DNA of 64,000 bases from Lysinibacillus fusiformis (GTDB lineage: Bacteria; Bacillota; Bacilli; Bacillales_A; Planococcaceae): positions 184,108-248,107 of the forward strand of contig JASENG010000004.1 in NCBI GenBank assembly GCA_030027265.1, in the 5' to 3' direction. The translations under genes and the position numbers were made by a program. Under the pieces are notes generated by a model. That model was not told the origin of the DNA, ran no database searches, and worked only from the letters and a program-made list of their open reading frames with translations. Shown here piece after piece: positions 26,767 through 35,498 of this stretch (position 1 is the first letter of the stretch; every line of letters starts with the position of its first letter).

Positions 26767-26808
26767 TATCCGTCAAAAATAGTTTTTTATGTTGGGAGAA
26801 TCATCAAA

Positions 26809-27156
26809 ATGTCAAAAAAGATGCATGAATTTAACGACATTATTCGAAAACTGCGCAAGGATATATTTGGAAAAGGGCCAGAACGTATTCATACTGTTTT
26901 TACAGATAACATGGCCATTTCAACCTTGTATGGCAATCTAACACCCACTGAAAGGTTTATTGCAAGTTCACCAGAAGGGTTAAAAATGGTTCGTGCTGCA
27001 CGTACAAGTATGATTCAAGATTTGTATCATAAAGCAACCCCTGAAGGCATGGAAGAATTGATGGGGTCAAAGCTGCTCCATTTATTTACAGATATCAAAA
27101 TTGAAGAGGACGTTGCGATTTCTGTTTTTATTTTTGAAGATAAAATAAGTGAATAA
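26809..27156 (+). CDS. DUF2294 domain protein
   Basis: Protein of 115 residues matching the DUF2294 family (KKMHEFNDIIRKLRKDIFGKGPER start; GNLTPTERFIASSPEGLKMV). Function is unknown. The family is often near formate dehydrogenase genes in Bacillales, and here it opens the plus-strand group with fdhD and moaA. The start follows TTGGGAGAATC. A second, more typical DUF2294 gene is at 62,309. Confidence 0.85.
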   Translation: MSKKMHEFNDIIRKLRKDIFGKGPERIHTVFTDNMAISTLYGNLTPTERFIASSPEGLKMVRAARTSMIQDLYHKATPEGMEELMGSKLLHLFTDIKIEEDVAISVFIFEDKISE

Positions 27157-27168
27157 AGAGGGTATCTT

Positions 27169-27978
27169 ATGGAAAAATCAGTAACCCGAGAAATTTTGCG
27201 TATTGAAAATAATCAAGTCAAACAAGTAGAGGATCTAGTTGTGACTGAATATGCAGTCACTGTGAAGATTAATCAGCAAGAATTGGTGACGATGGTTTGC
27301 ACACCGGAGCATGTAGAAGATATGGTAATGGGCTATTTAGCTTCGGAGCGAATTATTCGCAGCTTTGAGGATATTGAAGATATTTGGTACCAGGAAGAAG
27401 AGGGCTTTGTGCATATTAAAACAAAGCAAATTAATCCAATTTTCCAGCAAATTCAAAATAAACGGTACATTACTTCTTGCTGTGGCATGAGCCGTCAAGG
27501 ATTTGTTTTTGCCAATGATGCATTAGTGTCCAAAAAAATGGAGGACATTCATGTTCGCATTACGACCGATGATTGTTTTCGTCTTATGCGGTCTATGCAA
27601 GATGCGGCTGTAACATTTCAGGAAACTGGAGGGGTTCACAATGCCGCGCTATGCGATGTGAATGGAATTGTTTTAAGCCGCATGGATATCGGGCGTCATA
27701 ATGCACTAGATAAAATTTACGGATACTGCTTGCGAAATAATATCAGCATCCGGGACAAAATCATTGTATTCAGCGGAAGGATTTCATCGGAAATATTACT
27801 GAAAGTATCAAAAATCGGGTGTGAAATAGTTTTATCGAAATCAGCCCCAACAGAGCTGGCATTGCAATTGGCAGAGCAGCTGGGAATTACAACGGTCGGT
27901 TTTATTCGCAAAAACACACTGAATATATATACACACAAAGAGCGTATTCAATTACCATCAGAGGAAACAATCGACTAA
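27169..27978 (+). CDS. fdhD: Formate dehydrogenase accessory sulfurtransferase FdhD
   Basis: Sulfurtransferase of 269 residues that passes sulfur to the molybdenum cofactor of formate dehydrogenase, required for FdhF activity. The catalytic cysteine loop is TSCCGMSRQG. The conserved GGVHNAAL and DIGRHNALDKIYG blocks are present. It lies 12 bases after the DUF2294 gene and 21 bases before moaA, in one operon. Confidence 0.95.
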   Translation: MEKSVTREILRIENNQVKQVEDLVVTEYAVTVKINQQELVTMVCTPEHVEDMVMGYLASERIIRSFEDIEDIWYQEEEGFVHIKTKQINPIFQQIQNKRYITSCCGMSRQGFVFANDALVSKKMEDIHVRITTDDCFRLMRSMQDAAVTFQETGGVHNAALCDVNGIVLSRMDIGRHNALDKIYGYCLRNNISIRDKIIVFSGRISSEILLKVSKIGCEIVLSKSAPTELALQLAEQLGITTVGFIRKNTLNIYTHKERIQLPSEETID

Positions 27979-27999
27979 AGGGAAAGAAGGAGACTAAAA

Positions 28000-29016
28000 A
28001 TTACTAATCTACTAGACCAATTCCACAGACCGTTAAGAGATTTAAGGATATCCGTAACAGACCGCTGCAATTTTCGTTGCCAATATTGCATGCCGGCAGA
28101 GGTGTTTGGCCCAGATTTCGCTTTTTTGCCGTCCGAAAAAATATTGTCCTTTGAAGAGATTGAACGATTAGTAAAGATTTTTGTCGCATTAGGTGTGAAG
28201 AAAGTCCGGATTACCGGTGGCGAGCCTTTACTGCGCCGAGATCTGCCCAGCTTAATCGAACGAATTCATGGGATTGCCGGAGTAGAGGAAATTGCTTTGA
28301 CCACCAATGGCACTTTGCTGAAAAAATACGCCAATGATTTGGCAAAAGCAGGACTATCGAGGGTTTCGGTTAGCCTGGATTCCCTGGATGAAGAACGCTT
28401 TTTCGAGATGAATGGCCGTCGGGGGAAAGTGCAAACGGTCTTGGAAGGAATCGAAAAGTGCGCAGAAGCAGGTCTGCTGGTGAAAATCAATATGGTTGTT
28501 CAAAAAGGTGTAAATGAACAAGATATTGTTTCCATGGCGGAATTCTTCAAAGACAAGAAGCATATTCTGCGTTTTATTGAATATATGGATGTCGGGAACT
28601 CCAATGGCTGGCGGATGGATGATGTTGTGTCGAAGAAAGAAATCATTGAACAAATCCATCAAATTGCACCTTTGAAAAGAGTTGAGCCAAATTATAAAGG
28701 GGAAGTAGCTTCGCGTTTTCAATATCAGGATGATTCAGGTGAAATAGGTGTCATCTCATCCGTCACAGATTCTTTCTGTTCCACTTGTTCACGCGCGCGG
28801 ATTTCAGCGGAAGGGAAATTATATACGTGCCTATTTGCAGCAGATGGAACTGATCTCCGGGAATTATTAAGAACTGGGGCAGATGATGCAGCTATCACCG
28901 AATGCATTTCGAATGTTTGGGAAAACAGAATCGATCGCTATTCCGATGAACGCAATGAACAGACGATGGAAAAAAGAAAAAAATCAAAAATTGAAATGTC
29001 GCATATCGGTGGGTAA
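28000..29016 (+). CDS. moaA: GTP 3',8-cyclase MoaA, apparent ATT start codon
   Basis: Radical SAM enzyme of 338 residues, first step of molybdopterin synthesis. The N-terminal [4Fe-4S] motif CNFRCQYC is at about residues 23-30 (C-x3-C-x2-C). A second C-terminal cluster motif includes [18 protein letters not shown], and the C-terminus ends in the essential GG. The only standard start, ATG 28,090, would remove the radical SAM cysteines. Between the fdhD stop in the same frame (27,976-27,978) and that ATG there is no ATG, GTG or TTG. ATT 28,000 lies seven bases after GAAGGAG and gives (M)[20 protein letters not shown], matching the family start. It is therefore annotated from ATT. Confidence 0.92.
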   Translation: MTNLLDQFHRPLRDLRISVTDRCNFRCQYCMPAEVFGPDFAFLPSEKILSFEEIERLVKIFVALGVKKVRITGGEPLLRRDLPSLIERIHGIAGVEEIALTTNGTLLKKYANDLAKAGLSRVSVSLDSLDEERFFEMNGRRGKVQTVLEGIEKCAEAGLLVKINMVVQKGVNEQDIVSMAEFFKDKKHILRFIEYMDVGNSNGWRMDDVVSKKEIIEQIHQIAPLKRVEPNYKGEVASRFQYQDDSGEIGVISSVTDSFCSTCSRARISAEGKLYTCLFAADGTDLRELLRTGADDAAITECISNVWENRIDRYSDERNEQTMEKRKKSKIEMSHIGG

Positions 29017-29020
29017 CAAG

Positions 29021-29148
29021 AATAGCGGAAGAGTTTTGCTTAGTCCCGACAAGCGCTGAAAGGTCTGGATTGAAAGCATCTTTTCGGTTTTCGACTCTAG
29101 AACTGAAGCGACCTCTATGGACTACTGGGCGCTGGAGCTAGACATTTA
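29021..29148 (+). repeat. Dispersed Bacillaceae-type repeat (GCGCTGGAGCTAGACA family)
   Basis: The stretch starts AGCGGAAGAGTTTTGCTTAG, continues with CCCGACAAGCGCTGA and GAAGCGACCTC, and ends GGGCGCTGGAGCTAGACATT. From memory this resembles a repeat often seen between genes in Bacillus and Geobacillus. One copy is seen here, just after moaA. Confidence 0.6.
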
Positions 29149-29183
29149 CTTCCATTTTGAAATATATTTTTGGTTAAAGGAAA

Positions 29184-29214
29184 AATTCGGCAAAAAAATG
29201 CCGGATTTTTTTGA
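29184..29214 (+). terminator. Terminator of the DUF2294-fdhD-moaA operon
   Basis: AATTCGGCA (29,184-29,192) pairs with TGCCGGATT (29,199-29,207), followed by TTTTTTG. Confidence 0.88.
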
Positions 29215-29257
29215 AGGATGAGAAAGGGTAAGTTTTAAAGGAAATCCCAAAGGAAGG

Positions 29258-29283
29258 CAACTCGGCCATTTGTGGTCGAGTTG
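29258..29283 (-). terminator. Hairpin after moaC (terminator of moaB-mobA-moaC)
   Basis: CAACTCGGCCA pairs with TGGTCGAGTTG (one G-T). On the minus strand it is followed by a moderately T-rich stretch. Confidence 0.6.
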
Positions 29284-29294
29284 TGTTTTCCAAA

Positions 29295-29777
29295 TTATTT
29301 ATGGTTAAAGGTGCCGCTTTTACCGCCTGTTTTTTGAACAAGATAGGTTTCTTTAATTACCATATTTTTATCAACGGCTTTACACATATCATAAAAAGTC
29401 AGTGCCGCAATGCTCACGGCTGTTAAGGCTTCCATTTCGACGCCGGTTTTACCGCTGCATTTTACGGTAGCTTGAATGTGAAGTTCATAGCCTTCATCGG
29501 TTTTTGTGTATTCAAATTGGAAATCAGTTCCCTGCAGCATAATCGGGTGGCACATTGGAATAATATCGGCTGTTTTTTTGGCCCCCATAATACCGGCAAT
29601 TTGTGCTACCTGTGTGGGGTCACCTTTTTTTATGCCGCCTTGCTGGATGGCTTCGTAGACCTCATCGGATAATGTAATTGTACTGCGAGCAATGGCTGTA
29701 CGCTGTGTAATTTCTTTTTCTGATATATCGACCATTTTGGGACGGCCTTCTTCGTTCCAATGTGTAAAGTTATTCAT
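29295..29777 (-). CDS. moaC: Cyclic pyranopterin monophosphate synthase MoaC
   Basis: Enzyme of 160 residues completing cyclic pyranopterin monophosphate synthesis from the MoaA product. Family motifs are [15 protein letters not shown], and [23 protein letters not shown] with the catalytic Lys region. The frame is open to 29,864, but ATG 29,777 has AAAGGAGAC in front and gives the usual [20 protein letters not shown] start. The first eight bases overlap the mobA end, implying coupling. Confidence 0.96.
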   Translation of the reverse strand: MNNFTHWNEEGRPKMVDISEKEITQRTAIARSTITLSDEVYEAIQQGGIKKGDPTQVAQIAGIMGAKKTADIIPMCHPIMLQGTDFQFEYTKTDEGYELHIQATVKCSGKTGVEMEALTAVSIAALTFYDMCKAVDKNMVIKETYLVQKTGGKSGTFNHK

Positions 29778-30360
29778 TAGTAGTCTCCTTTTTAACGGTT
29801 TGTACCCAATCTTGTTGAGAATTGATATTAACAAACGTTGTACTTTCTTCTTCAAATTCAACATAACAAACTCGAAGCTGCTCTAGCAAGGCTTTCATGC
29901 TTCTTTTGCTTTGGTGGGTTAAAGTGAGTGCTTTTGGCAAAGCAGTGCATCGATAAAGGGCTGCAAGCGGCTGTAATCTTGAAGCCTGTTTTGGAACGAT
30001 CGCATCATAGCGATCATCGATAAATGTCAGCATGGTTTGGATAAAATTTGCATTCATATAAGGCATATCACTTGCAACGACAAAAAACCATTCAACATCG
30101 GGGGAATTTTCCATAATGTTTTGCAAGGCAGACAGAGGTCCCTGATGAGGATGTTCTTCGATGAGGAGCTGGATTTTTTCTTCTGAAAAATTAGATTGCA
30201 AGCTAGCATTCGTTGCGATAATCAGAGGCTGCAGCTGATTTTCTTCTAAGGCAATGAGACTATTTTTATATAAAGGCTGGCCATTAAAGATTTCGAACAT
30301 TTTTGGTTGGCCGTACCTGGAAGATTGACCGCCTGCTAAGACAACACCGGCAATTTTCAT
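29770..30360 (-). CDS. mobA: Molybdenum cofactor guanylyltransferase MobA
   Basis: Enzyme of 196 residues linking GMP to molybdopterin to form MGD, the cofactor form used by FdhF. The nucleotidyltransferase signature [16 protein letters not shown] is at the N-terminus and the metal-binding ASDMPYM segment near residue 100. Its start overlaps the moaB stop (ATGA-type) and its end overlaps moaC, so the three minus-strand genes form a tight operon. Confidence 0.95.
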   Translation of the reverse strand: MKIAGVVLAGGQSSRYGQPKMFEIFNGQPLYKNSLIALEENQLQPLIIATNASLQSNFSEEKIQLLIEEHPHQGPLSALQNIMENSPDVEWFFVVASDMPYMNANFIQTMLTFIDDRYDAIVPKQASRLQPLAALYRCTALPKALTLTHQSKRSMKALLEQLRVCYVEFEEESTTFVNINSQQDWVQTVKKETTNE

Positions 30361-30851
30361 AAGCGATTCAGCTCTCCGACAAAATGCTGGACAGTCGGAA
30401 GAATTAGTTTTGTCATGGCAAGTGTCACCGCGTTGACGGAACCTGGCAGCACATAGATGGCGCTATTTTCGAGGCTGCCTGCTGTAGCACGGCTAAACAT
30501 AGCTTTTGGGCCGATTTCTTCATAGCTTAATGACCGAAACAATTCCCCAAACCCGACCATTTCTTTTTCGAAAAGGGGGTGGATCGTGTCATAGGTTTGA
30601 TCCCTCGGTGTAAATCCAGTGCCGCCAGTGACAATAATTGTGTTGATGGTTGGATGCTCGCACCATTTTTTTACATGCTTAATGATTTCGGATGGTTCAT
30701 CTTTAGAAATTTGGTAGTCTATTATTTCAAATGAGGCCTCTTGAAGGAGCGATTGAATTTTTTGGCCACCGAGATCATCCATCTCTGTTCGTGTGTCACT
30801 CACTGTCAAGATGGCAGCTCCTATTGGCAGTTGATGATGTGTAGGGTGCAA
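30357..30851 (-). CDS. moaB: Molybdenum cofactor biosynthesis protein MoaB
   Basis: MoaB/MogA-like protein of 164 residues involved in adenylating molybdopterin or related steps. Signature motifs are TVSDTRTEMDDLGG, VTGGTGFTPRD and GSVNAVTLAM. The frame opens at TTG 30,878. TTG 30,851 is preferred because AAAGGAGG lies eight bases ahead, and the product then starts shortly before the conserved domain. First gene of the minus-strand moaB-mobA-moaC operon, divergent from moeB. Confidence 0.92.
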   Translation of the reverse strand: MHPTHHQLPIGAAILTVSDTRTEMDDLGGQKIQSLLQEASFEIIDYQISKDEPSEIIKHVKKWCEHPTINTIIVTGGTGFTPRDQTYDTIHPLFEKEMVGFGELFRSLSYEEIGPKAMFSRATAGSLENSAIYVLPGSVNAVTLAMTKLILPTVQHFVGELNRL

Positions 30852-30969
30852 GGGAATAGCCTCCTTTTTTTGATTCAATTTGGAATTTATTGAAAAACAT
30901 TGCTTTTATTATAATGCTAGAAATGAAAAGGTCAAACTAAAATTCATATAAAGAAAGGCAAAAAAATTT

Positions 30970-31986
30970 ATGGACAATAGATATTCTAGACAACAATTAT
31001 TCAGTCCAATCGGAGAAAAAGGGCAGCAGCAGCTGCAAGAAAAGCATGTCCTGATCATTGGTGCCGGTGCACTTGGAAGCGCTAGCGCGGAAGCACTTGT
31101 TCGAGCCGGCATCGGAAAGTTGACGATAATTGATCGTGATTATGTCGAGTGGAGCAATCTACAAAGACAGCAGCTGTATACGGAACAAGATGCACAGGAA
31201 AAAATTCCGAAAGCTATCGCTGCCAAAAAACGACTTCAGAGCATTAACTCGGCTGTTGAAATCAACGCATATATTTTTGATGCCGATACAGAGAATTTGC
31301 AGGGACTCCTTGAAGATGTAGATCTCATGATAGACGCAACGGATAATTTTGATATTCGCTTTATGATGAATGATTTGGCACAAAAATATCATATTCCCTG
31401 GATTTATGGCTCTTGTGTGGGCAGCTATGGAGCAACCTATACGATTGTACCCGGCAAAACCCCCTGCTTGCATTGTTTGCTAAAAGTAATGCCAAATACT
31501 GGGATGACGTGTGATACAGTAGGCATTATAAGTCCGGCTGTCCAGATTGTAGCAGCTTATCAGGTTACGGAAGCATTGAAGCTATTGGTAGACGATGAGA
31601 AAGCTAGACGAAAATCCTTCTTAACCTTTGATGTTTGGCAAAATCAGCACTATGAAATAAATGTCGATAAAATGCGCCATGAGGATTGTCCATCATGCGG
31701 CAAAAACCCTACCTATCCTTATTTAGCCTATGAAAATCAAACAAAGTTAGAGATTCTGTGCGGTCGTGATGCCATACAAATTCGTCCACCTAAACCGATT
31801 CACTATAATTTAGAGCAGCTTGCTGTTCAACTTCGCCCTTATGGTGAAATTCAAAAAAATCCTTATCTACTGTCGTTACAGACACAGGATTATCGATTGG
31901 TAATCTTCCAGGATGGACGTGCCGTCATTCATGGAATTGCCGATCTTCAAGAAGCGAAAAGCATTTATTACCGTTTGCTAGGTTAA
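30970..31986 (+). CDS. moeB: ThiF/MoeB/HesA-family adenylyltransferase (MoaD-activating)
   Basis: E1-like enzyme of 338 residues that adenylates the C-terminal Gly of a sulfur-carrier protein, here most probably MoaD. It has the nucleotide-binding GAGALGSASAEALVRAGIG, the Arg finger region (YSRQQLF), a catalytic-Cys candidate (TGMTCDT), and two zinc CxxC pairs (CLHC, CPSC). The last ~90 residues lack the usual rhodanese domain but extend beyond the minimal ThiF fold. Position directly upstream of moeA supports MoeB over ThiF. Confidence 0.9.
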   Translation: MDNRYSRQQLFSPIGEKGQQQLQEKHVLIIGAGALGSASAEALVRAGIGKLTIIDRDYVEWSNLQRQQLYTEQDAQEKIPKAIAAKKRLQSINSAVEINAYIFDADTENLQGLLEDVDLMIDATDNFDIRFMMNDLAQKYHIPWIYGSCVGSYGATYTIVPGKTPCLHCLLKVMPNTGMTCDTVGIISPAVQIVAAYQVTEALKLLVDDEKARRKSFLTFDVWQNQHYEINVDKMRHEDCPSCGKNPTYPYLAYENQTKLEILCGRDAIQIRPPKPIHYNLEQLAVQLRPYGEIQKNPYLLSLQTQDYRLVIFQDGRAVIHGIADLQEAKSIYYRLLG

Positions 31987-32001
31987 AGGAGTGTACGAAA
32001 G

Positions 32002-33294
32002 ATGTTGGAAATAAGAAACCCAATAGCAGTGGGTGAAGCCGTTCAGCGCGTGATGGAATTTGCCTTTCAAGAAAAAACAGAGTTTATCTCACTACAGCAA
32101 GCACATGGGCGTTTTCTGGCGGAAGATGTGGCTGCAGATGCAGATGTACCAGCTTTTAATCGCTCCCCTTATGATGGCTATGCAATTCGTGCGGTCGATA
32201 GCCAGGAGGCAAGCTCAGAAAATCCTGTAACCTTTAAGGTTGTGGGAGAGATTGGCGCAGGCTTTTTATATGAGGAAGAACTCGGTTCAAAGGAAGCGGT
32301 GCGCATTATGACAGGCGCACCTATCCCAAAAGGCTGTGACGCTGTTGTCATGCTGGAATTAACCAAAACCTTTGAAGAAAAAAATCAACTGTATATGTCG
32401 ATTAAACGGTGTTTTGAAGCGGGAACAAATATTTCCTATAGGGGGGAGGATGTTCAAAAGGGCGAGATTCTCCTGAAAAAAGGACAATATATCAATCCAG
32501 GTGTTGTAGCATTGCTTGCGACTTTCGGATATAATCAAGTGCCTGTTTTCCGAAAACCAACTTTTGGGGTCATAGCAACAGGAAGCGAGCTGCTGGAGCC
32601 AGGCGAGTCGTTGCATCCCGGCAAAATCCGTAATAGTAATGCATATATGATCATGGCTCAAATTGAACGGGTTGGGGCAAGTGTCAAATACTACGGCAAA
32701 TTCAGCGATGATTTGGATGTATGTATTGATGTGGTCAAAAAAGCCTTGCAGGAAGTTGATTTACTGATTACAACAGGCGGCGTTTCTGTAGGGGATTATG
32801 ATTACTTGCCAGCAATTTACGAAGCCATAGATGCTAAGGTATTGTTCAACAAAGTAGCAATGCGGCCTGGCAGTGTCACAACGGTGGCAACTCGGGGCGG
32901 GAAAGTTTTGTTCGGTCTTTCAGGCAATCCTTCTGCATGCTATGTGGGCTTTGAACTTTTTGTACGCCCTATTATTCGAACGGCATTTGGCAGCAAAAAG
33001 CCGCATCTGCGAAAGTTGCAGGCAATTTTAGGGGCAGATTTTAAAAAAGCGAATCCATTTACCCGTTTTGTACGTGCTGTTGCTTCCTATGATAAGGGGC
33101 AATTAGTGGCGGTTCCATCTGGTTTTGATAAATCCAGTGCCGTTTCATCCCTAGCAAATGCCAACGCCTTTATAGTATTGCCTGGGGGGTCTCGAGGATA
33201 CGAAACGGGAATGAAAGTAGATCTCTTATTATTGGAAGATTTGCAGGGAAGTGAGTGGCCATGGAACAATATCGTAAAATCCTACAAATCGTAG
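32002..33294 (+). CDS. moeA: Molybdopterin molybdenumtransferase MoeA
   Basis: Enzyme of 430 residues inserting molybdate into adenylated molybdopterin. The MoeA N-terminal domains (DVPAFNRSPYDGYAIRA; MTGAPIPKGCDAVVMLE) are followed by the MogA-like domain (ATGSELLEPGE, TTGGVSVGDYDYLP, GLSGNPSACYVGFELF) and C-terminal domain IV. The start is 15 bases after moeB with AAAGGAG. The end overlaps mobB by 34 bases. Confidence 0.97.
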   Translation: MLEIRNPIAVGEAVQRVMEFAFQEKTEFISLQQAHGRFLAEDVAADADVPAFNRSPYDGYAIRAVDSQEASSENPVTFKVVGEIGAGFLYEEELGSKEAVRIMTGAPIPKGCDAVVMLELTKTFEEKNQLYMSIKRCFEAGTNISYRGEDVQKGEILLKKGQYINPGVVALLATFGYNQVPVFRKPTFGVIATGSELLEPGESLHPGKIRNSNAYMIMAQIERVGASVKYYGKFSDDLDVCIDVVKKALQEVDLLITTGGVSVGDYDYLPAIYEAIDAKVLFNKVAMRPGSVTTVATRGGKVLFGLSGNPSACYVGFELFVRPIIRTAFGSKKPHLRKLQAILGADFKKANPFTRFVRAVASYDKGQLVAVPSGFDKSSAVSSLANANAFIVLPGGSRGYETGMKVDLLLLEDLQGSEWPWNNIVKSYKS

Positions 33295-33776
33295 GCTATC
33301 AAAACAGCGGGAAAACAACGTTGATGGAGCAGCTGATTGGACAAGCTGCTTCGGAGGGATTGCGTGTTGGCACGATCAAGCATCATGGTCATGGCGGTAT
33401 TCCGGCGGCAGATCACTCAAAGGATAGTGTACGCCATGAGCAGGCTGGTGCAAGTGTGACAGCAGTTGAAGGCGAGGGTACTTTGCGCATGAGCATCCAT
33501 CAAAGCAACTGGCAGCTTTCTGATATACTAGCAATATATGAATCTTTTAGTATGGAGCTCATTCTGATTGAAGGATATAAAAATGAACATTATCCAAAGG
33601 TTGTGCTTTTGCGAAGGGAAGAAGATCAAGCATTGCTCGAAAAAGTGACCGATATTATCTGTGTCCTCTATTGGCCGACCTATCCATTAGACAAACCACT
33701 TGATTACCCGGCTTTTTCGATTCATGAAAAAGTACAGTATATGGAATTTTTAATGACAGAAATAAGGGGGAAATGA
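33261..33776 (+). CDS. mobB: Molybdopterin-guanine dinucleotide biosynthesis protein MobB
   Basis: GTP-binding adaptor of 171 residues assisting MobA. Walker A is VGYQNSGKTT, near residues 8-17, followed by IKHHGHGG and DSVRHEQAGA motifs of MobB. ATG 33,261 is favoured over GTG 33,255 because GGGAAGTGAG is better spaced. It overlaps the end of moeA, and its own stop overlaps the moaE start (ATGA). Confidence 0.94.
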   Translation: MEQYRKILQIVGYQNSGKTTLMEQLIGQAASEGLRVGTIKHHGHGGIPAADHSKDSVRHEQAGASVTAVEGEGTLRMSIHQSNWQLSDILAIYESFSMELILIEGYKNEHYPKVVLLRREEDQALLEKVTDIICVLYWPTYPLDKPLDYPAFSIHEKVQYMEFLMTEIRGK

Positions 33777-34255
33777 TGAATACACCGTTATTTGAAATTG
33801 TCGATAAACCAATTGACGTTGAGGAAGTAAGGCAAAAAGTAGTGAGCCGAAACGCTGGAGCAATAACGCTTTTCATCGGAACAGTACGTGAACTGACAAA
33901 GGGGAAGAAAACACTGCATCTGGAGTATCAAGCTTACCCAGCGATGGCGATTAAAATGTTAGAACAGATTTCAAAAGAGATACAAGAGCGATGGTCGGAT
34001 GAAGTGAAGGTAGCCATCTCACACCGTGTCGGGCATTTAGAGATTTCGGATATTGCCGTTGTCATTGCAGTATCATCCCCACATCGCAAAGTTGCCTATG
34101 AGGCGAACGAATATGCGATTGATCGCATTAAACAAATTGTCCCTATCTGGAAAAAAGAGTTTTGGGAAGATGGCACCGAATGGATTGGCGATCAATTAGA
34201 AAATGTCCCATACCCAAAAGGGAATCCACCCATCAAGAAAGGAGAACTTTCGTGA
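33773..34255 (+). CDS. moaE: Molybdopterin synthase catalytic subunit MoaE
   Basis: Large subunit of molybdopterin synthase, 160 residues. Motifs are GAITLFIGTVRELTKGKKT, LEYQAYPAMAIK, SHRVGHLEISDIAV and the catalytic Lys segment VPIWKKEFWEDG near the C-terminus. Start ATG 33,773 overlaps the mobB TGA. The stop overlaps the moaD GTG, so the two subunits of the enzyme are coupled. Confidence 0.96.
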   Translation: MMNTPLFEIVDKPIDVEEVRQKVVSRNAGAITLFIGTVRELTKGKKTLHLEYQAYPAMAIKMLEQISKEIQERWSDEVKVAISHRVGHLEISDIAVVIAVSSPHRKVAYEANEYAIDRIKQIVPIWKKEFWEDGTEWIGDQLENVPYPKGNPPIKKGELS

Positions 34256-34485
34256 TCAGGATATTATTATTCGCATACCTACAAGAAACAATCGGTGAGT
34301 CAGAGTTAAAGGTGGAGCTGTCAGAGTCTACTGTTGGGCAGGTAAAGAAGTGGATGGAAACGCAATATCCGAACCTTTCCTTACAAAATATGATGGCGGC
34401 CGTAAATGAGGAATTTGCAACAGATGACATGATGGTGAAGGATGGAGATACACTTGCCTTTATTCCACCGATAAGTGGAGGGTGA
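34252..34485 (+). CDS. moaD: Molybdopterin synthase sulfur carrier subunit MoaD
   Basis: Ubiquitin-like small subunit of 77 residues. It ends in the required Gly-Gly (AFIPPISGG), which is adenylated by MoeB and thiocarboxylated. It starts with GTG 34,252 after AAAGGAGAAC; a longer frame from 34,162 only overlaps moaE. Last gene of the moeB-moeA-mobB-moaE-moaD operon. Confidence 0.95.
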   Translation: MIRILLFAYLQETIGESELKVELSESTVGQVKKWMETQYPNLSLQNMMAAVNEEFATDDMMVKDGDTLAFIPPISGG

Positions 34486-34486
34486 A

Positions 34487-34540
34487 AAAAAGATGTAGCT
34501 GGGTCAGTTTTAAGGCTGAACAGACTACATCTTTTTGCTT
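34487..34540. terminator. Bidirectional terminator between moaD and modA
   Basis: AAAAAGATGTAG pairs with CTACATCTTTTT around an inner hairpin (GTCAG...CTGAAC). A and T runs on both sides serve both strands. Confidence 0.8.
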
Positions 34541-34572
34541 TTGGAGAGGCGGGCTTTCTGGGAAAAATGAGT

Positions 34573-35349
34573 TTATTTCGCTTCGGTGAAACCATACTTT
34601 GTAAATATGTTCATGGCTTCCTCACTTTGCAGGAAGTGATAAAAGTCTTCAGCTTCTTTTACAGCTTTACTGTTTTTGATAATCCCTACCGGATAAATAA
34701 TCGGTGTATGAGTAGTAGGGCCGGCTGTAGAAACGACTTCGACTTTATCGGATGTAAGGGCATCCGTTTTATAAACGATTCCCGCATCCACATTTTCCGT
34801 TTCCGTGTAAGTAAGTACCTGACGAACGTCCTTCGTGTACACCACTTTTGATTGGATAGTTTCCCATATTTTCATATTGTTCAAGGTTTCAAGGCCGTAC
34901 TGACCAGCAGGAACCGTTTCAGGAGTACCCAGGGCAATTTTCCCTGCTTTTGTTAAATCCTCAAAGGATTGAATTTGTTTTTGATTATTTTTTGGAACGA
35001 TTAAAACTAATTCATTAGTCAGAAGGTTAGTTTTTTGTTGTGAATCAATAATTCCCTGTTCGACTAACGTATGGAACTTATCCTCTGATGCCGAAAGGAA
35101 AAGATCCACAGGGGCACCCTTTACAATTTGTTGCTGTAAAGTTCCTGAACCGCCAAAGTTGTATTGGATTTTGACGGAAGAATGTTCTTTTTCATATACT
35201 TTTTTAAGTTTTTCCAAGGAATCTTGTAAACTAGCTGCTGCCGAAATCGTTAATTCAACTTCCTCGGCATTTTCTTGATGGCCGCACCCCGCTAAAAGGC
35301 CGAAAAGTAGTAGTGCCACTGCTGCAAATAAGCTGTGAATTTTTCTCAA
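34573..35349 (-). CDS. modA: Molybdate ABC transporter substrate-binding lipoprotein ModA
   Basis: Molybdate/tungstate receptor of 258 residues. A lipoprotein signal (lipobox LAGC near residue 22) is followed by the ModA fold with ISAAASLQDSLEKL, FNFGGSGTLQQQIV-like (YNFGGSGTLQ) and DVRQVLTYTETENVDAGIVY. The start is TTG 35,349, ten bases after GGAG. No modB permease or modC ATPase is present next to it. The receptor must rely on components outside the window, or the operon has been broken. Confidence 0.92.
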   Translation of the reverse strand: MRKIHSLFAAVALLLFGLLAGCGHQENAEEVELTISAAASLQDSLEKLKKVYEKEHSSVKIQYNFGGSGTLQQQIVKGAPVDLFLSASEDKFHTLVEQGIIDSQQKTNLLTNELVLIVPKNNQKQIQSFEDLTKAGKIALGTPETVPAGQYGLETLNNMKIWETIQSKVVYTKDVRQVLTYTETENVDAGIVYKTDALTSDKVEVVSTAGPTTHTPIIYPVGIIKNSKAVKEAEDFYHFLQSEEAMNIFTKYGFTEAK

Positions 35350-35498
35350 TTTAAATTTACTCCTTTGTTAACTCGGAATAACAAGACGTAACTAATTATA
35401 ATCCGTCTCGCGTTTTTATGTAAGAGGGCGGTTCATAAATAGAAGATTGGGAGTGTGCCTAAATTAAATTCATCCTCATGGAGAATATAGATGCTGTT

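Noticed and set aside
28090..29016. moaA starting at ATG 28,090
   Set aside because: It would remove the C-x3-C-x2-C radical SAM motif, which is encoded in frame directly upstream.
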